DNA from: an uncultured Pelagibacteraceae bacterium
GTDB taxonomy: Bacteria > Pseudomonadota > Alphaproteobacteria > Pelagibacterales > Pelagibacteraceae
Assembly (NCBI GenBank): GCA_902634885.1
Contig: CACPLR010000005.1
Coordinates: 44,225-108,224 of the forward strand
DNA length: 64,000 nucleotides
Reading direction: 5' to 3'
Made by a program: the position numbers and the translations under genes. Positions 20,212 through 30,202 of the stretch are shown piece after piece; the first letter of the stretch is position 1, and every line of letters starts with the position of its first letter. The notes under the pieces are model-generated. The model worked only from the letters and a program-made list of their open reading frames with translations. It searched no databases and was not told the DNA's origin.

Positions 20212-20556
20212 ATGTCAGATTTAGCCAAAAAAAAATGTGTACCATGTGAAGGAAATATTCCTCCATTTAAATTAGAGGAAATACATAACTATTTAAAAAA
20301 AGTTGATGGCTGGTCAGTTAAAGAAGATGGCTTGGATGGGTATCACTTAACAAAAGACTTTAAATTTGAAAATTTTGTAAAAAGCCAGGGCTTTGTCAAT
20401 AAAGTTGGAGAAATAGCGGAAGAAGAGGGACATCACCCAGATATATGGTTTGGATGGGGTTATGCTAAAATAAAAATATATACCCATGCCATAAAAGGTT
20501 TAGCTGAAAGTGATTTTATATTGGCTGCTAAAATTGACAAAATTTCTAATGCTTAA
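20212..20556 (+). CDS. 4a-hydroxytetrahydrobiopterin dehydratase (PCD/DCoH)
   Basis: GWSVKEDGLDGYHLTKDFKFENFVKSQGFVNKVGEIAEEEGHHPDIWFGWGYAKIKIYTHAIKGL. Confidence 0.95.
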   Translation: MSDLAKKKCVPCEGNIPPFKLEEIHNYLKKVDGWSVKEDGLDGYHLTKDFKFENFVKSQGFVNKVGEIAEEEGHHPDIWFGWGYAKIKIYTHAIKGLAESDFILAAKIDKISNA

Positions 20557-22087
20557 AGTGACGTGTTTTTGAAAATACAAGCACAGTCTCTGTTTCATTA
20601 GCATATTTGATAATTTCTTTATCCCTAATTGAGCCATAAGGTTGAATAACTGCACTTACACCTGATTGAACTAAAGTTTCAATTCCATCTACAAAAGGAA
20701 AAAAGGCATCAGAAGCAGCAACTACTTGATCACTCTCTTTAATTTTTTGAAAGTTATTCATTTTATCAATTGCAATTTTACAACTATCCAGGCGGCTTGG
20801 TTGACCTGATCCTATTCCAACTGTTCTATTATTAGAAGTAAGTACAATTGCATTAGATTTTACATGTCTGCAAACATTTAGGGCAAACATTAGCTCTCTA
20901 AATATTTTAGACGAGGGTTTTTTTTTAGAAACAACTTGAAAATTTTTACTCTCAAACTTTTTATTATCAGGTGATTGTATGAGTAGTGAGTTAAAATTTG
21001 ATACAATACTATTTATGCTTTCTAATTTAATTTTTGAAGAGTCTATTATTCTTAAATTTTTCCTTTTTTTTAAGATTCTAATAGCATCTTTCTCATAACT
21101 ATTTCCAATTACTACTTCAAAATAAGTTTTAGATAATTCAGCTGCTAATTTGGTATTAATTTTAAAATTACAAGAAACAATTCCACCAAAAGCACTTATA
21201 GGATCTGAAGTTAGCGCTTCCTTAAAACTACTAACTTTGTTTTTGTTAATTGATACACCACAAGGATTTGCGTGTTTAACAATTACTGTACCAACTCCAG
21301 CCGGTAATGATTTTGATGCGTTTAGTGCTGCATATATATCGTTATAGTTATTATAACTGAGTTTTTTTCCATGTAACTGATCTAAATTTGTTGATAAAGA
21401 ATAGCTATATATGGAAGCAATTTGATGTGGGTTTTCTCCATATCTAAGTTTCTCAACTAGATTTGTTGATATTACTTTTTTAATTGGAAAACTTGTCTTA
21501 TTTTTTTCTAAAAAGTAATTCGAAATCATTGCATCGTAAGATGCAGTTTCAGTAAAAGCTTCCTCAGACATTTGTTGTCTAAAAGATAATGAAGTTGATC
21601 CTTTATTTTCATTTAATTCCGATATTAATTTTTCGTATTGACCCAATTTTGTGATAATTGTGACATCTTTATAATTTTTCGCTGCCGCTCTAACCATTGT
21701 TGGTCCACCAATATCAATATTTTCTATAATTTTATTGTGATTCATATTTTTGCTAACCGCTTTCTCGAATGGGTAAAAATTTACTATTACTAAATCTATA
21801 TTTTCAAAATTATAAGATTTCATAGCAAGTTTGTGAGATTTTTTATTTCTCTCATTTAAAATTCCAGCATGAATTTTTGGGTGCAAGGTTTTCACTCTTC
21901 CATCAAGAATTTCTGGAAATTTTGTAAAATTTGAAACCTCATTACATTTAAAACCATGTTTTTTTATTTCTTTAAATGTTCCACCTGAACTTATAATTTT
22001 GATCCTAAATTTTTTAAGAACTGTCAAGATTTTTCTTAAGTTATGTTTATCTGAAACTGAGACTAGAGCCTGTGAAATTTTTTTCAT
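20546..22087 (-). CDS. purH: AICAR transformylase/IMP cyclohydrolase
   Basis: QALVSVSDKHNLRKI, SSGGTFKEI, DGRVKTLHPKIHAGIL, RYGENPHQ, VKHANPCGVS. Confidence 0.98.
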   Translation of the reverse strand: MKKISQALVSVSDKHNLRKILTVLKKFRIKIISSGGTFKEIKKHGFKCNEVSNFTKFPEILDGRVKTLHPKIHAGILNERNKKSHKLAMKSYNFENIDLVIVNFYPFEKAVSKNMNHNKIIENIDIGGPTMVRAAAKNYKDVTIITKLGQYEKLISELNENKGSTSLSFRQQMSEEAFTETASYDAMISNYFLEKNKTSFPIKKVISTNLVEKLRYGENPHQIASIYSYSLSTNLDQLHGKKLSYNNYNDIYAALNASKSLPAGVGTVIVKHANPCGVSINKNKVSSFKEALTSDPISAFGGIVSCNFKINTKLAAELSKTYFEVVIGNSYEKDAIRILKKRKNLRIIDSSKIKLESINSIVSNFNSLLIQSPDNKKFESKNFQVVSKKKPSSKIFRELMFALNVCRHVKSNAIVLTSNNRTVGIGSGQPSRLDSCKIAIDKMNNFQKIKESDQVVAASDAFFPFVDGIETLVQSGVSAVIQPYGSIRDKEIIKYANETETVLVFSKTRHFKH

Positions 22088-23715
22088 TCAATTTTAGTTA
22101 TTTCCCATTTTATCACTTGATCATCTTTTTCAGTCAAACCATAGATAAAAATATTTTGATTTTCTAAATAATCATTTTTATTACCAAAATATAATCCAGT
22201 TTCAACATCAATAGACCCATTTACTGAATAAAATCTCCAAGCAGAATTTTCAAGTTCAATTAGTATTGTATTTTTATCCTGAGTCTTTGTTACTTTCGTT
22301 GTTGGCATTAAATGAAATCTAATATCAAAATTTGTAGGTATAAAATTTTTATTTTTAATAAGTTTCTCTGTACCTACAAATTTATTTTTTTCCGGGAAAA
22401 ATTCTAATGACCTTTCATGAATAGTTCCATAATTTTTTAAATATCCATCATGAGAACATTTAATTAGCCAATAGTTCTTTTCGCATACGATATTTTTATT
22501 AAAAGTATTGAAATTTAATTTATTTAATATTTTATTTCTAAAATTTTTTTTAAAAGAAACAATAGAGTTGTTATTTAATATCAAAGTAGAGTGTGCTGCT
22601 GTTGATCTTGAAATTAAATTCAATTTGTTTTTTAAATTTTGATAATACCCCGAATTACAAATTATTTTTCTTCCTTTATATATTGCTTCAAATGAAAGAG
22701 GTCCACTTTGGTAATTTTCAGAAAATTTACTTTCTGGAGCAGTCCCAATGTCCATTCCTAAAATTACCTTTTTATTTTTTAAAATGCCGTATCCACCTAA
22801 ATCTCTTTTTTCACTTTTAAAAGAGTATTTTTGATAATCTAGATAAACATCAAAATCTTCTAAATTGCTGTTATGATTGCCATTAAATAATAAACTTTGT
22901 TTTACTGAACCCCAAACAAAGTTATACCCTTTGCCCAAGTGAAAAATTATTTCATCGAGATATCCAGGGATTTCATTGGATGACTCTTTCAAAAACTCTC
23001 TTAAAAGAATAAAGTATTTTAAGTAGAATACCAGTTGTCTAATATTTCTAGATTTTGGAAAATATTCTGTGTCGAAGCAGGAAGTAATTATTTTTTTTAA
23101 TAGCTTTAGTCCAAAATCTAAATATTTTTCATCATTATAAGATATTCCTGCTAAAATAATTGCAGAACATCCAATTAATTTATCATGGTAATTATCTGAT
23201 CTTTTTATTTCATTAATTAAATGATTTATTTGTTTAAAAATTATCTTATTAAATTTTTCTTTATATATTTTATCTCCTTCATCATATGTTAATTGTGAAT
23301 TCGTGATCCATGAAATAATTCTTCTTGATAAAATATCGATTTCCCATAAATTATCATTATATTTTTGATTACTCTCAATCCATTTATTTATTATTGATAT
23401 ACAAATTTTTTTAGAGGACTTTAAATCAATTGAAAAAAGCCAAAAAAAATTATTTAATTTTTTATAGTCCTTATAAGAAAGTTTATTTACTTCCCAAATT
23501 TTGTCTGTTTCAAAATCTTCAATTTTATTTTTTGTTTTTTCATATTTTGCAATTGAACCCAAAATTTTTAAGGAAGGTTTATAAGTTAATGCTTTAAGAT
23601 TTTTTGATGAGATTTTCTTGTCGTAAATAGCAGAATTTAAATAAATTTTTCTTATTTTTTTTAAAACTTGATAAAGTGATTGATTAATAATCAGCGTGAA
23701 ATTATTCAATTTCAT
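22084..23715 (-). CDS. Heparinase II/III-like family protein
   Basis: LLFNGNHNSNLEDFD...GGYGILKNKK...IICNSGYYQNLKNKLNLISRSTAAHSTLILNNNS; between rpe and purH as in other alphaproteobacteria. Confidence 0.85.
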   Translation of the reverse strand: MKLNNFTLIINQSLYQVLKKIRKIYLNSAIYDKKISSKNLKALTYKPSLKILGSIAKYEKTKNKIEDFETDKIWEVNKLSYKDYKKLNNFFWLFSIDLKSSKKICISIINKWIESNQKYNDNLWEIDILSRRIISWITNSQLTYDEGDKIYKEKFNKIIFKQINHLINEIKRSDNYHDKLIGCSAIILAGISYNDEKYLDFGLKLLKKIITSCFDTEYFPKSRNIRQLVFYLKYFILLREFLKESSNEIPGYLDEIIFHLGKGYNFVWGSVKQSLLFNGNHNSNLEDFDVYLDYQKYSFKSEKRDLGGYGILKNKKVILGMDIGTAPESKFSENYQSGPLSFEAIYKGRKIICNSGYYQNLKNKLNLISRSTAAHSTLILNNNSIVSFKKNFRNKILNKLNFNTFNKNIVCEKNYWLIKCSHDGYLKNYGTIHERSLEFFPEKNKFVGTEKLIKNKNFIPTNFDIRFHLMPTTKVTKTQDKNTILIELENSAWRFYSVNGSIDVETGLYFGNKNDYLENQNIFIYGLTEKDDQVIKWEITKIE

Positions 23716-23716
23716 T

Positions 23717-24400
23717 TTACACTAATCTTAGTGTCTCAATATTTTTTTTAATATCCCCTCTATTTTCTTTAAAAATTGTAGTACCAGAGACTAATATATT
23801 TGCTCCAGCATTCAGAATATCTTTAGAGTTTGAAAAATTAACTCCACCATCAACTTCAATATCAAAATTATAATTATTTTTATCTTTTATTTCTTTGAGC
23901 GATTTTATTTTATCCAATACTTCTGGTATAAATTTTTGGCCTCCAAAACCAGGAAATACACTCATTATTAATACTAAATCAATATTGTCATAGTAGTCAG
24001 ATATTGTTTTAATTTCCGTATCAGGATTTAATGAGACACCTACTTTTTTATCCAAACTTTTAATTAATGATATTGTTTCTTTCATATTTCCTGTTGCTTC
24101 TGGATGAAAAGTAATAATATCAGCCCCTGCATCTGAAAAGTCTTTTATATATTTATGCACCGGGGATATCATTAAGTGTACATCAAACTTCAATGAACAA
24201 TGTTTTCTAAGTGCCTTAATGACTGGTGGACCAATTGTGAGATTAGGAACAAAATGTCCATCCATCACATCAACGTGGATCATGTCTGCCCCACCTTCTT
24301 CAAGCCGTTTTATTTCATTAGCCAGTTGACTAAAATCTGCTGATAAAATGGATGGTGAAATTTGAATTTTTTTCATTAGTGCTAGGTTTACTAGTACCAA
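23717..24400 (-). CDS. rpe: Ribulose-phosphate 3-epimerase
   Basis: ISPSILSADFSQLANEIKRLEEGGADMIHVDVMDGHFVPNLTIGPPV, MSVFPGFGGQKFIPEVLDKI. Likely start is the internal ATG (MKKIQISPSIL). Confidence 0.97.
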   Translation of the reverse strand: MVLVNLALMKKIQISPSILSADFSQLANEIKRLEEGGADMIHVDVMDGHFVPNLTIGPPVIKALRKHCSLKFDVHLMISPVHKYIKDFSDAGADIITFHPEATGNMKETISLIKSLDKKVGVSLNPDTEIKTISDYYDNIDLVLIMSVFPGFGGQKFIPEVLDKIKSLKEIKDKNNYNFDIEVDGGVNFSNSKDILNAGANILVSGTTIFKENRGDIKKNIETLRLV

Positions 24401-24403
24401 TTT

Positions 24404-24760
24404 TTAAAATTTAATTGAATTAAAAAATTGATAGATTTGTCTTGAAATTTCACTCTCAAGAGGAAAAGACAACATTCCCATTACAGAATAACCCAATATC
24501 CAAGGCATTAAATAAAATCTAATCATATAAAAAAACCAAGCGACATATAATGGCACAAGAGGCCCAATAATAAAAGAAGGTGTTATTGGTTTAAATACAT
24601 TAATCAAAGGATTCGTATACTTAACAAAAACTTTCATGAAAAAAAACTCAGAGTCTTCACGTTGAAAGATATTCATTGCAACTCTTCCAATTAAGGTCCA
24701 CATAATTATTCCAAGCAAATAATCTATAAAATAGATTAAAGGATGAAAGTTTGCTGACAT
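24404..24760 (-). CDS. Small membrane protein, YggT-like
   Basis: Three hydrophobic segments; loosely YggT-like 'R...NPLINVFKPITPSF'. Confidence 0.5.
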   Translation of the reverse strand: MSANFHPLIYFIDYLLGIIMWTLIGRVAMNIFQREDSEFFFMKVFVKYTNPLINVFKPITPSFIIGPLVPLYVAWFFYMIRFYLMPWILGYSVMGMLSFPLESEISRQIYQFFNSIKF

Positions 24761-24791
24761 TCAAAATTTATATTGGAAAAATAATTGAAAT

Positions 24792-24820
24792 TAAAGGGGC
24801 GAAATTAATCGCCCCTTAAA
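24792..24820. terminator. GC-rich hairpin in rpe/actP intergenic gap; candidate terminator of the symporter gene
   Basis: AAGGGGCGA (24794-24802) / TCGCCCCTT (24809-24817) with 6-nt loop; strongest GC stem in an AT-rich region. Confidence 0.7.
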
Positions 24821-24829
24821 AGAGTTTAT

Positions 24830-26641
24830 TTAGTGTTGTTTACCAAGAATTGTTTTACCACTCGGTACACGTACGTTATCAACCATTTTTTGAGTAGCTT
24901 TATCTGGCTCTTGTGTCATTAAACTTACAACAACCATAGAAACTAAACTTACAGCTGATCCAAAGATACCAAATGTCAATTGTGTAATACCTAGGAAACC
25001 ACTTCCACCACTTCGTACCCAAACTAAGTACCAAGCACCTGAAACTAAACCTAAGACCATTCCAGCAATTGCACCTTGTCTGTTAGCTCTCTTCCACCAT
25101 ACACCTAGTACAAGTGGGAAGAACAATCCAGACATCGCAAAGTCAAATGCCCAAATAACCGAACCTAAGATACCTTGTATTTCCATCGCTGCGATAGTTG
25201 CCCCAGCAAAACCAATTACTACAAGTAATACCCTTGCAACAACTAGTCTTTTTGCAGTTTCCGCTTTTGGATCAATGATTTTGTAGTAAACATCATGTGA
25301 TATAGCGTTTGCAATCGCCAGAATTAAACCATCAGCTGTTGACATGGCAGCAGCCATACCTCCAGCAGCAACTAGACCCGAAATTACATATGGTAATCCT
25401 GCAATCTCTGGAGTTGCTAATACAACGGCTTTACCACCCATGAAGAACTCGTTTAATTCAACAGTTCCATTTCCGTTAAAGTCGCTGATAAACATCAAGT
25501 TTGCTTGGTTCCAGTTTTGATACCAATCTATCGCTTGAACTTCTGCTATTGATTTACCAATTATACCAGTTGATAAAGTTGGATCAATCAATGACAACTT
25601 AGATAGTGTAGCTAACATTGGAGCAGAAGAATATAGTAAGAAGATAAAGAATAATGACCAACCTACTGACTTTCTAGCTGCTTTTACACTTGGAGTAGTG
25701 AAGTATCTCATCATAACGTGTGGTAATGAAGCTGTTCCCATCATCATCGCCAATGCTAATGAAATAAATGCCCAAGGTGTAGCGTTAACTGCAGAGTGAG
25801 CTTTAGTTATTCCTGCTAAGCCTTTTGGTACCAAAGCAAGATCTTCCTTAGAATTTGCAATGAAACCAAATTGCTGTTCAAGTTCACCAATTCTAGCAAC
25901 CTCATCAGCTAACATAAAGTGAGGGAAGAACCCTGCACCCATTTTGTTACTGATCCAGAATACTGGAAGTAGGTAAGCTATAATTAGTACGATATATTGT
26001 GCAACCTGTGTCCAAGTTACTCCTCTCATACCACCCAACATTGAACACAATAAGATACTTATTAGTCCAATATAAACAGCGTACTGAAACGGAATATCAA
26101 GTGCAACAGACGCAATAGTACCTGTAGCGTTAATTTGAGCTGTTACATAAGTAAACGATGCAACAGTTAAAACAACCACTGCACAGAACCTAGCTAAATT
26201 ACCACCGTATCTTGTACCTATAAAATCTGGGACTGTGTAACAGCCAAATTTTCTTAAGTACGGTGCTAATAAGGATGCAACAAGCACGTAACCACCAGTC
26301 CAACCTACAAGTAGAGCCATATAACCATAACCTTTAAAGTAAATACCACCTGCCATTGCAACGAATGAAGCACCAGACATCCAGTCTGCTGCTGTGGCCA
26401 TTCCATTGAATACCGTTGGTACTTGCCTTCCAGCTACGTAATAAGCATCTGCTTGAGCTGTTCGTGATAGATAACCAATTAATGCATAGATGAATACTGT
26501 AAATGCAACAAAGGCGATACCTATCGCTTTAGCAGACAGACCCATCTGTTCAGCAATTGCCATGATAACTATGAAACCTATAAATCCTCCAGTATAGATT
26601 CCATAAATTCTTGGCAAATTATCTATAAAACTACCTTTCAT
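24830..26641 (-). CDS. Sodium:solute symporter, acetate permease-like (VC_2705-type SSS subunit)
   Basis: YYVAGRQVPTVFNGMATAADWMSGASFVAMAG, SSS fold; paired with DUF4212 small subunit. Confidence 0.9.
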   Translation of the reverse strand: MKGSFIDNLPRIYGIYTGGFIGFIVIMAIAEQMGLSAKAIGIAFVAFTVFIYALIGYLSRTAQADAYYVAGRQVPTVFNGMATAADWMSGASFVAMAGGIYFKGYGYMALLVGWTGGYVLVASLLAPYLRKFGCYTVPDFIGTRYGGNLARFCAVVVLTVASFTYVTAQINATGTIASVALDIPFQYAVYIGLISILLCSMLGGMRGVTWTQVAQYIVLIIAYLLPVFWISNKMGAGFFPHFMLADEVARIGELEQQFGFIANSKEDLALVPKGLAGITKAHSAVNATPWAFISLALAMMMGTASLPHVMMRYFTTPSVKAARKSVGWSLFFIFLLYSSAPMLATLSKLSLIDPTLSTGIIGKSIAEVQAIDWYQNWNQANLMFISDFNGNGTVELNEFFMGGKAVVLATPEIAGLPYVISGLVAAGGMAAAMSTADGLILAIANAISHDVYYKIIDPKAETAKRLVVARVLLVVIGFAGATIAAMEIQGILGSVIWAFDFAMSGLFFPLVLGVWWKRANRQGAIAGMVLGLVSGAWYLVWVRSGGSGFLGITQLTFGIFGSAVSLVSMVVVSLMTQEPDKATQKMVDNVRVPSGKTILGKQH

Positions 26642-26901
26642 TATTCGTCCTCTCTTTCGCTAAAGCCGAACTCTTCGTCAATTTTTTCTTGCCTGTTTGC
26701 AAACCAAAAAATTAAAATTACAAAGATTCCCAGAGATCCTTGACATGTAAACCAATATGTCCAGGGATATCCAAAAGGTCCAGTGACCTCGTTCATTTCA
26801 GCTCCAAAGAGAAAGATGCCAATTGAGAAAACAAACCAGATAGCAAGTGTTATAAATAACAAGCCACGAGATTTTTCCCAATGTTTTGTTTGATTTGACA
26901 T
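26641..26901 (-). CDS. DUF4212 small subunit of sodium/substrate symporter
   Basis: HWEKSRGLLFITLAIWFVFSIGIFLF...GPFGYPWTYWFTCQGSLGIFVILIFWFANRQEKIDEEFGF. Confidence 0.93.
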   Translation of the reverse strand: MSNQTKHWEKSRGLLFITLAIWFVFSIGIFLFGAEMNEVTGPFGYPWTYWFTCQGSLGIFVILIFWFANRQEKIDEEFGFSEREDE

Positions 26902-26914
26902 TTTTACCTCTCTA

Positions 26915-26930
26915 TTAAGTTATAACTTAA
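26915..26930. promoter_or_regulatory. Perfect 16-bp palindrome in symporter leader
   Basis: TTAAGTTATAACTTAA, 14 bases before the start codon of 26641..26901 (minus strand), adjacent to its RBS. Confidence 0.4.
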
Positions 26931-27036
26931 CAAAACCATAACCATTATGAGAGCTTTGAAAAGACTAAAAATTGTACACATAAAGTACTTATTTACTTAC
27001 TTTTTTAGGGTATAATTGAATTACTTCACATAAATT

Positions 27037-27660
27037 ATGGGAAAATACAAATTGACCTGGAAAGATCTCACGCTAAGAGATTTCAAAATATATTTATTCG
27101 CTATGTTTAAAGCGTTTATTCCTAAGAAAAAAATCAAAAATTTGGATCATTTAGAGGAGTTTATTCAAACAAAATCTGCATGGGTAACACAAGTAACTCT
27201 GTATAATTATTTAAAAACTAGAATGGGAACTAGATATGTACTTCATTTTGAAAATGATGTTTTTATGGGATCAGTAAATCTCGCAAAATGGAATATATAT
27301 TCTGTATCTTTGCAGGATTTAACTTTTTTTACATTCTCATATTTAAATGTAAATTTTAATTTTCGAGAAATAAGTAAAGCAAAAGAAATATTCAACAAGA
27401 TTTTAGATGATGAAATTTCAAATAAGATGCCATTGGATATTATTGAAACCGCTAGAAAAAGTTTTGATGAGAGGTTAGAAAAAATTAATTGGAATGAATA
27501 TTATCAAGATTTACCATTCAATCCTAGTGCTTTGTCATTATATAAATGGGCTCCAATAGCAGAAGAGTTGAAAACTTTAGATCGACAAATTGTGCTTAAT
27601 TCAATGATTTTAAAATGGGATATTATAAAAAAAGAATTTGTAAGTTTAATTCAATTTTAA
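27037..27660 (+). CDS. Conserved-looking protein of unknown function
   Basis: Long ORF with good coding character between the acetate symporter and acs; no family recognised. Confidence 0.7.
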   Translation: MGKYKLTWKDLTLRDFKIYLFAMFKAFIPKKKIKNLDHLEEFIQTKSAWVTQVTLYNYLKTRMGTRYVLHFENDVFMGSVNLAKWNIYSVSLQDLTFFTFSYLNVNFNFREISKAKEIFNKILDDEISNKMPLDIIETARKSFDERLEKINWNEYYQDLPFNPSALSLYKWAPIAEELKTLDRQIVLNSMILKWDIIKKEFVSLIQF

Positions 27661-29774
27661 ATATTTTTTCTATTTTCAACTAAACTGTTTACGACACTAG
27701 GATCTGCCAAAGTGGTAGTATCACCCAATTGTTCGTGTTCATTAGCAGCAATTTTTCTTAAAATTCTTCTCATTATTTTACCAGATCTTGTTTTTGGAAG
27801 ACCTGGAGTAAAATGAATAAGATCTGGAGTTGCCAAAGGTCCAATTTGTTTTCTTACCCAAAGTTTTAAATCTCTTTCAAGTTCTCCTGTTTCTGTTTCA
27901 CCGGCATTTAGAGTTACATAACAGTAAAGACCATTCCCTTTGATATCATGTGGATACCCAACTACTGCCGCCTCTGCTACTTTTGGATGGGCGACAAATG
28001 CACTTTCAATTTCTGCAGTTCCCAAGTTATGTCCTGACACTATAATTACATCATCGACTCTACCTGTTATCCAATAGTAACCATCTTTATCTCTTCTACA
28101 TCCATCTCCTGTAAAATATTTTCCATTGAACTGAGAAAAGTAAGTATCAATAAATCTTTGATGATCTCCATAAACTGTTCTCATTTGACCAGGCCATGAT
28201 TGAGCAATACAAAGTCTTCCCTCTCCAGCGCCTTTAATTTCATTTCCATTTTTGTCAACGAGGACAGGTTTAATTCCATAGAAAGGTTTTGTTGCTGAAC
28301 CCGGCTTAAGCGGAATAGCACCAGTTTGAGGAGCAATCATAATTCCACCTGTTTCAGTTTGCCACCATGTATCAACAATTGGGCATTTAGAATTTCCAAC
28401 AGTTTTATAATACCACATCCATGCCTCAGGATTGATTGGTTCTCCAACTGTACCTAAAAGTTTTAGTGTTTTACGTGATGTTTTTTTAACTGGCTTGTCT
28501 CCCTCTCGCATGAGAGCTCTGATTGCAGTTGGAGCAGTGTAGAATGTATTAACTTTATATTTATCAACTATTTGCCACCACCTTGAACTGTCAGGGTAAT
28601 TTGGAATTCCTTCAAACATAATTGTAGTTGCTCCATTGGAAAGTGGCCCATAAATTATATAGCTATGACCTGTTACCCAACCAATATCTGCCGTGCACCA
28701 GTAAATATCTTTTGGTTTATAATTAAAAATATATTGATGTGTCATTGAGGCATAGACCATGTATCCACCAGTTGTGTGGAGCACACCCTTCGGTTTACCT
28801 GTTGAACCTGAAGTATATAAAATGAATAAAGGATCTTCTGCATTCATTTCCTCTGGTTCACACTGATTTGAAACATCTTTAATTAAATCATGGTACCAAA
28901 CATCTCTTCCATTATCCCAGTTGATATAATTACCTGTACGTTTGACCACAATACATTTTTTTACATTTGGACAATTTAAAAGCGCTTCATCAGTTGTATA
29001 TTTAAGTGGTATTGTTTTTCCACCTCTCACCCCTTCATCTGCAGTTATAATGTATTCTGATTCACAATCGTTAACTCTTCCAGAGATAGACTCAGCAGAA
29101 AATCCACCAAAAATAATTGAATGAACTGCTCCAATTCTTACACAAGCAAGCATTAAAATTGCAAGTTCAGGTATCATTGTTAAGTAAATTGTTACTCTAT
29201 CTCCCTTTTTAATTCCTAATTTTTTTAAACCATTTGCTGCTCTAGATACCTTTTGATGAAGTTGTTTGTATGTAATTTTTTGACTATCTTTTGGATCATC
29301 TCCTACCCAAATTATTGCAGTTTTATCTTTTTTATCTTTTAAATGTCTATCAATACAGTTTGCAGATGCATTTAAAGTACCATCTTGAAACCATTTAATT
29401 CTAACTTCTTTGGTGCTGTATTTCACATCTTTGATTTTTTTATAAGGTTTAATCCATGAAATTCTTTTTCCTTCTTTTCTCCAGAATTCATCATTACTTT
29501 TTATAGATTGAGAATATTTTTGCTGGTATTTACTTTTATTTGCTAAACTACTTTTTATCCATTCAGGTTTTGTTTTAATTATTACTTCCGATACCTCATT
29601 TGTCTCTTGTTTTTGAGTTATAGATTTCTGTATTTTTTTTTTTGAAGCCTTCTTTTTAATCTTAGACTTTCTTTTTATTTTTTTTGAAGCCTTCTTTTTA
29701 ATCTTAGACTTTCTTTTTATTTTTTTAGAATACTTTTTTTTAGTTTTTGTTTTTTTCTTTTTTTTTGTAGGCAT
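27657..29774 (-). CDS. acs: Acetyl-CoA synthetase with lysine-rich N-terminal extension
   Basis: [59 protein letters not shown]; first ~60 aa are K-rich. Confidence 0.97.
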   Translation of the reverse strand: MPTKKKKKTKTKKKYSKKIKRKSKIKKKASKKIKRKSKIKKKASKKKIQKSITQKQETNEVSEVIIKTKPEWIKSSLANKSKYQQKYSQSIKSNDEFWRKEGKRISWIKPYKKIKDVKYSTKEVRIKWFQDGTLNASANCIDRHLKDKKDKTAIIWVGDDPKDSQKITYKQLHQKVSRAANGLKKLGIKKGDRVTIYLTMIPELAILMLACVRIGAVHSIIFGGFSAESISGRVNDCESEYIITADEGVRGGKTIPLKYTTDEALLNCPNVKKCIVVKRTGNYINWDNGRDVWYHDLIKDVSNQCEPEEMNAEDPLFILYTSGSTGKPKGVLHTTGGYMVYASMTHQYIFNYKPKDIYWCTADIGWVTGHSYIIYGPLSNGATTIMFEGIPNYPDSSRWWQIVDKYKVNTFYTAPTAIRALMREGDKPVKKTSRKTLKLLGTVGEPINPEAWMWYYKTVGNSKCPIVDTWWQTETGGIMIAPQTGAIPLKPGSATKPFYGIKPVLVDKNGNEIKGAGEGRLCIAQSWPGQMRTVYGDHQRFIDTYFSQFNGKYFTGDGCRRDKDGYYWITGRVDDVIIVSGHNLGTAEIESAFVAHPKVAEAAVVGYPHDIKGNGLYCYVTLNAGETETGELERDLKLWVRKQIGPLATPDLIHFTPGLPKTRSGKIMRRILRKIAANEHEQLGDTTTLADPSVVNSLVENRKNI
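29643..29726 (-). repeat. Two perfect tandem copies of a 42-bp unit encoding [14 protein letters not shown]
   Basis: 29643-29684 and 29685-29726 are identical on reading; translated 14-aa unit present twice. Confidence 0.93.
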
Positions 29775-29788
29775 GTAATAATTTAAAT

Positions 29789-30202
29789 TTAAATCTTACC
29801 CATGTTATTTATGATTTTCCAGCTTTTATAATCAACAGGCATTACTGAGAGTCTGCTTTGTTTGATTAAGGCTAAATGGCTTAAATCCTTATTTTTTTTA
29901 ATATTTTCAAGAGTAACTGGGGTTTGTAGTTTATTTTTAAATCTTACTTTGACTGCAACAAACTTCTTTTTTTTATCTGTTGGGTCTAGAAAGGCAGTTT
30001 TGATTACCTCAACTATACCAACAATTTCTTTGCCAATATTCGAATGGTAAAAAAAACAGAGATCACCTTTCTTCATGCTCTTTAGATTATTTGCTGCTTG
30101 ATAGTTTCTAACCCCATCCCAATTCGTGCCTTTTAATCCGGCTTTGATTTGTTGATCAACAGACCAGACGTCTGGTTCTGACTTTAATAACCAGTATTTC
30201 AT
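29789..30202 (-). CDS. EVE-domain protein
   Basis: [55 protein letters not shown]. Confidence 0.95.
   Translation of the reverse strand: MKYWLLKSEPDVWSVDQQIKAGLKGTNWDGVRNYQAANNLKSMKKGDLCFFYHSNIGKEIVGIVEVIKTAFLDPTDKKKKFVAVKVRFKNKLQTPVTLENIKKNKDLSHLALIKQSRLSVMPVDYKSWKIINNMGKI

Noticed and set aside
29643-29726. Repeat near 29.6 kb considered as CRISPR or satellite
   Set aside because: Only two head-to-tail copies with no spacers, in frame within acs; it is a coding tandem repeat.
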